A stretch of 14,520 bases of DNA from Clostridia bacterium (GTDB lineage Bacteria; Bacillota; Clostridia; Oscillospirales; Butyricicoccaceae). Position 1 is the first letter of the stretch. The number at the start of each line of letters is the position of its first letter. The translations under genes were made by a program, and so were the position numbers. The notes beneath the pieces were generated by a model. That model was not told where the DNA came from. It saw only the letters and a list, made by a program, of their open reading frames with translations, and ran no database searches. Shown here in pieces: positions 14,038 through 14,520 of this stretch. The stretch lies in the NCBI GenBank assembly GCA_017396925.1, contig JAFQKM010000062.1:1-14520 (forward strand), given 5' to 3'.

Positions 14038-14520
14038 TTATCTTGCCATGATCTGCTCGATCTCGTCGATGTCGAGCAGGCGGTTGCCGATCAGGTCGAC
14101 GGCTGCGCCTTCGGTGACCAGCATATCGTTCTCCAGGCGGATGCCGATGCCCTCTTCCTTGATATAGAGGCCGGGTTCGTTGGAAACCACCATGCCGGGG
14201 GCATAGACCGTGCGGTCGTGGGGATCGTGGGTATCAAGGCCCAGAGAATGGGAAACGCCGTGGTAATAATACTTGCCGACCTCGCTGTCGTCGGAGATCA
14301 GCTTGATGCTGCGCAGGGCCTTTTTATAGTAGTCGATGACGGCCTGCTGGGAATCGCGCAGCAGATTGCCGGGGCGCATCTTGTCGGCCGCCACGTTCAT
14401 GGCCTCGCGGACGATCTTGAAGAGATCCTTCTGACGGTCGGTGAACTTACCGCCGACGGGGAAGGTACGGGAAACGTCGGATGCGTAATTCTTATACTCG
14501 GCACCCAGATCGAAGAGGAT
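14038..14520 (-). CDS. Xaa-Pro aminopeptidase (M24B), C-terminal part
   Basis: The frame runs to the window edge; 160 codons are visible, so the N-terminal part lies outside. The product releases N-terminal residues that precede proline. The visible part holds the pita-bread catalytic domain: ILFDLGAEYKNYASDVSRTFP with metal ligands Asp4 and Asp15 (numbered from the edge), HGVSHSLGLDTHDPHD with His91, NEPGLYI with Glu115, and GIRLENDMLVT with Glu130. These five ligands match the E. coli PepP set. An in-frame ATG at 14400 falls inside the domain, after its first two metal ligands, so it is not the start. The M18 gene follows 34 nt downstream, on the same strand. Confidence 0.95.
   Translation of the reverse strand: MLFDLGAEYKNYASDVSRTFPVGGKFTDRQKDLFKIVREAMNVAADKMRPGNLLRDSQQAVIDYYKKALRSIKLISDDSEVGKYYYHGVSHSLGLDTHDPHDRTVYAPGMVVSNEPGLYIKEEGIGIRLENDMLVTEGAAVDLIGNRLLDIDEIEQIMAR

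Noticed and set aside
1..14520. CRISPR array, tRNA, rRNA, transposase or attachment site
   Set aside because: None was seen. The GGAAC arrays have 11-bp units, far too short for CRISPR repeats and spacers.

Overview
The window looks like chromosomal DNA of a moderately GC-rich gut Clostridia bacterium, probably of the Oscillospiraceae/Ruminococcaceae group. This rests on the SLH-domain style of the first gene, Gram-positive Shine-Dalgarno sites, sigma-A type promoters, U-run terminators and a rhamnose catabolic operon. The taxon is inferred from style, not proven.

Layout from left to right. (1) A short terminator, then a promoter made of 11-bp-spaced GGAAC boxes, drives a secreted surface protein of 844 aa with leucine-rich repeats, a beta-helix, Ig-like and InlB-like domains and three C-terminal SLH domains. 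(2) A small four-TM membrane protein of unknown function has its own promoter. (3) A second GGAAC-box promoter has no protein gene behind it, only a strong terminator about 135 nt downstream, so a small RNA is likely. (4) On the minus strand lies a compact rhamnose operon in the order kinase, isomerase, aldolase, with a promoter, a palindrome over its -10 box and a strong terminator. (5) Next on the minus strand is a cytoplasmic regulator of 679 aa: several PAS-like modules and a C-terminal OmpR/SARP-like winged helix. (6) A third and most regular GGAAC-box promoter, with six perfect units, drives a minus-strand cluster: an acyl-carrier-like protein lacking the phosphopantetheine serine, a sortase-like protein carrying a CCHC zinc-knuckle motif, and a secreted transglutaminase-like protein. 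(7) An M18 aminopeptidase and the C-terminal part of an M24 Xaa-Pro aminopeptidase close the window on the minus strand.

The most interesting signal is the shared promoter module. Direct GGAAC boxes recur every 11 bp, end 9-10 nt before a TATAAT box, and stand where a -35 element would be. The same A-tract/AATCT block sits upstream of each array. This is the arrangement bound by SARP and PhoB-like winged-helix activators, and the window encodes a candidate regulator with such a domain. I infer a small cell-surface regulon (surface protein, small RNA, and the ACP-like/sortase-like/transglutaminase cluster). The link to that particular regulator is a hypothesis.
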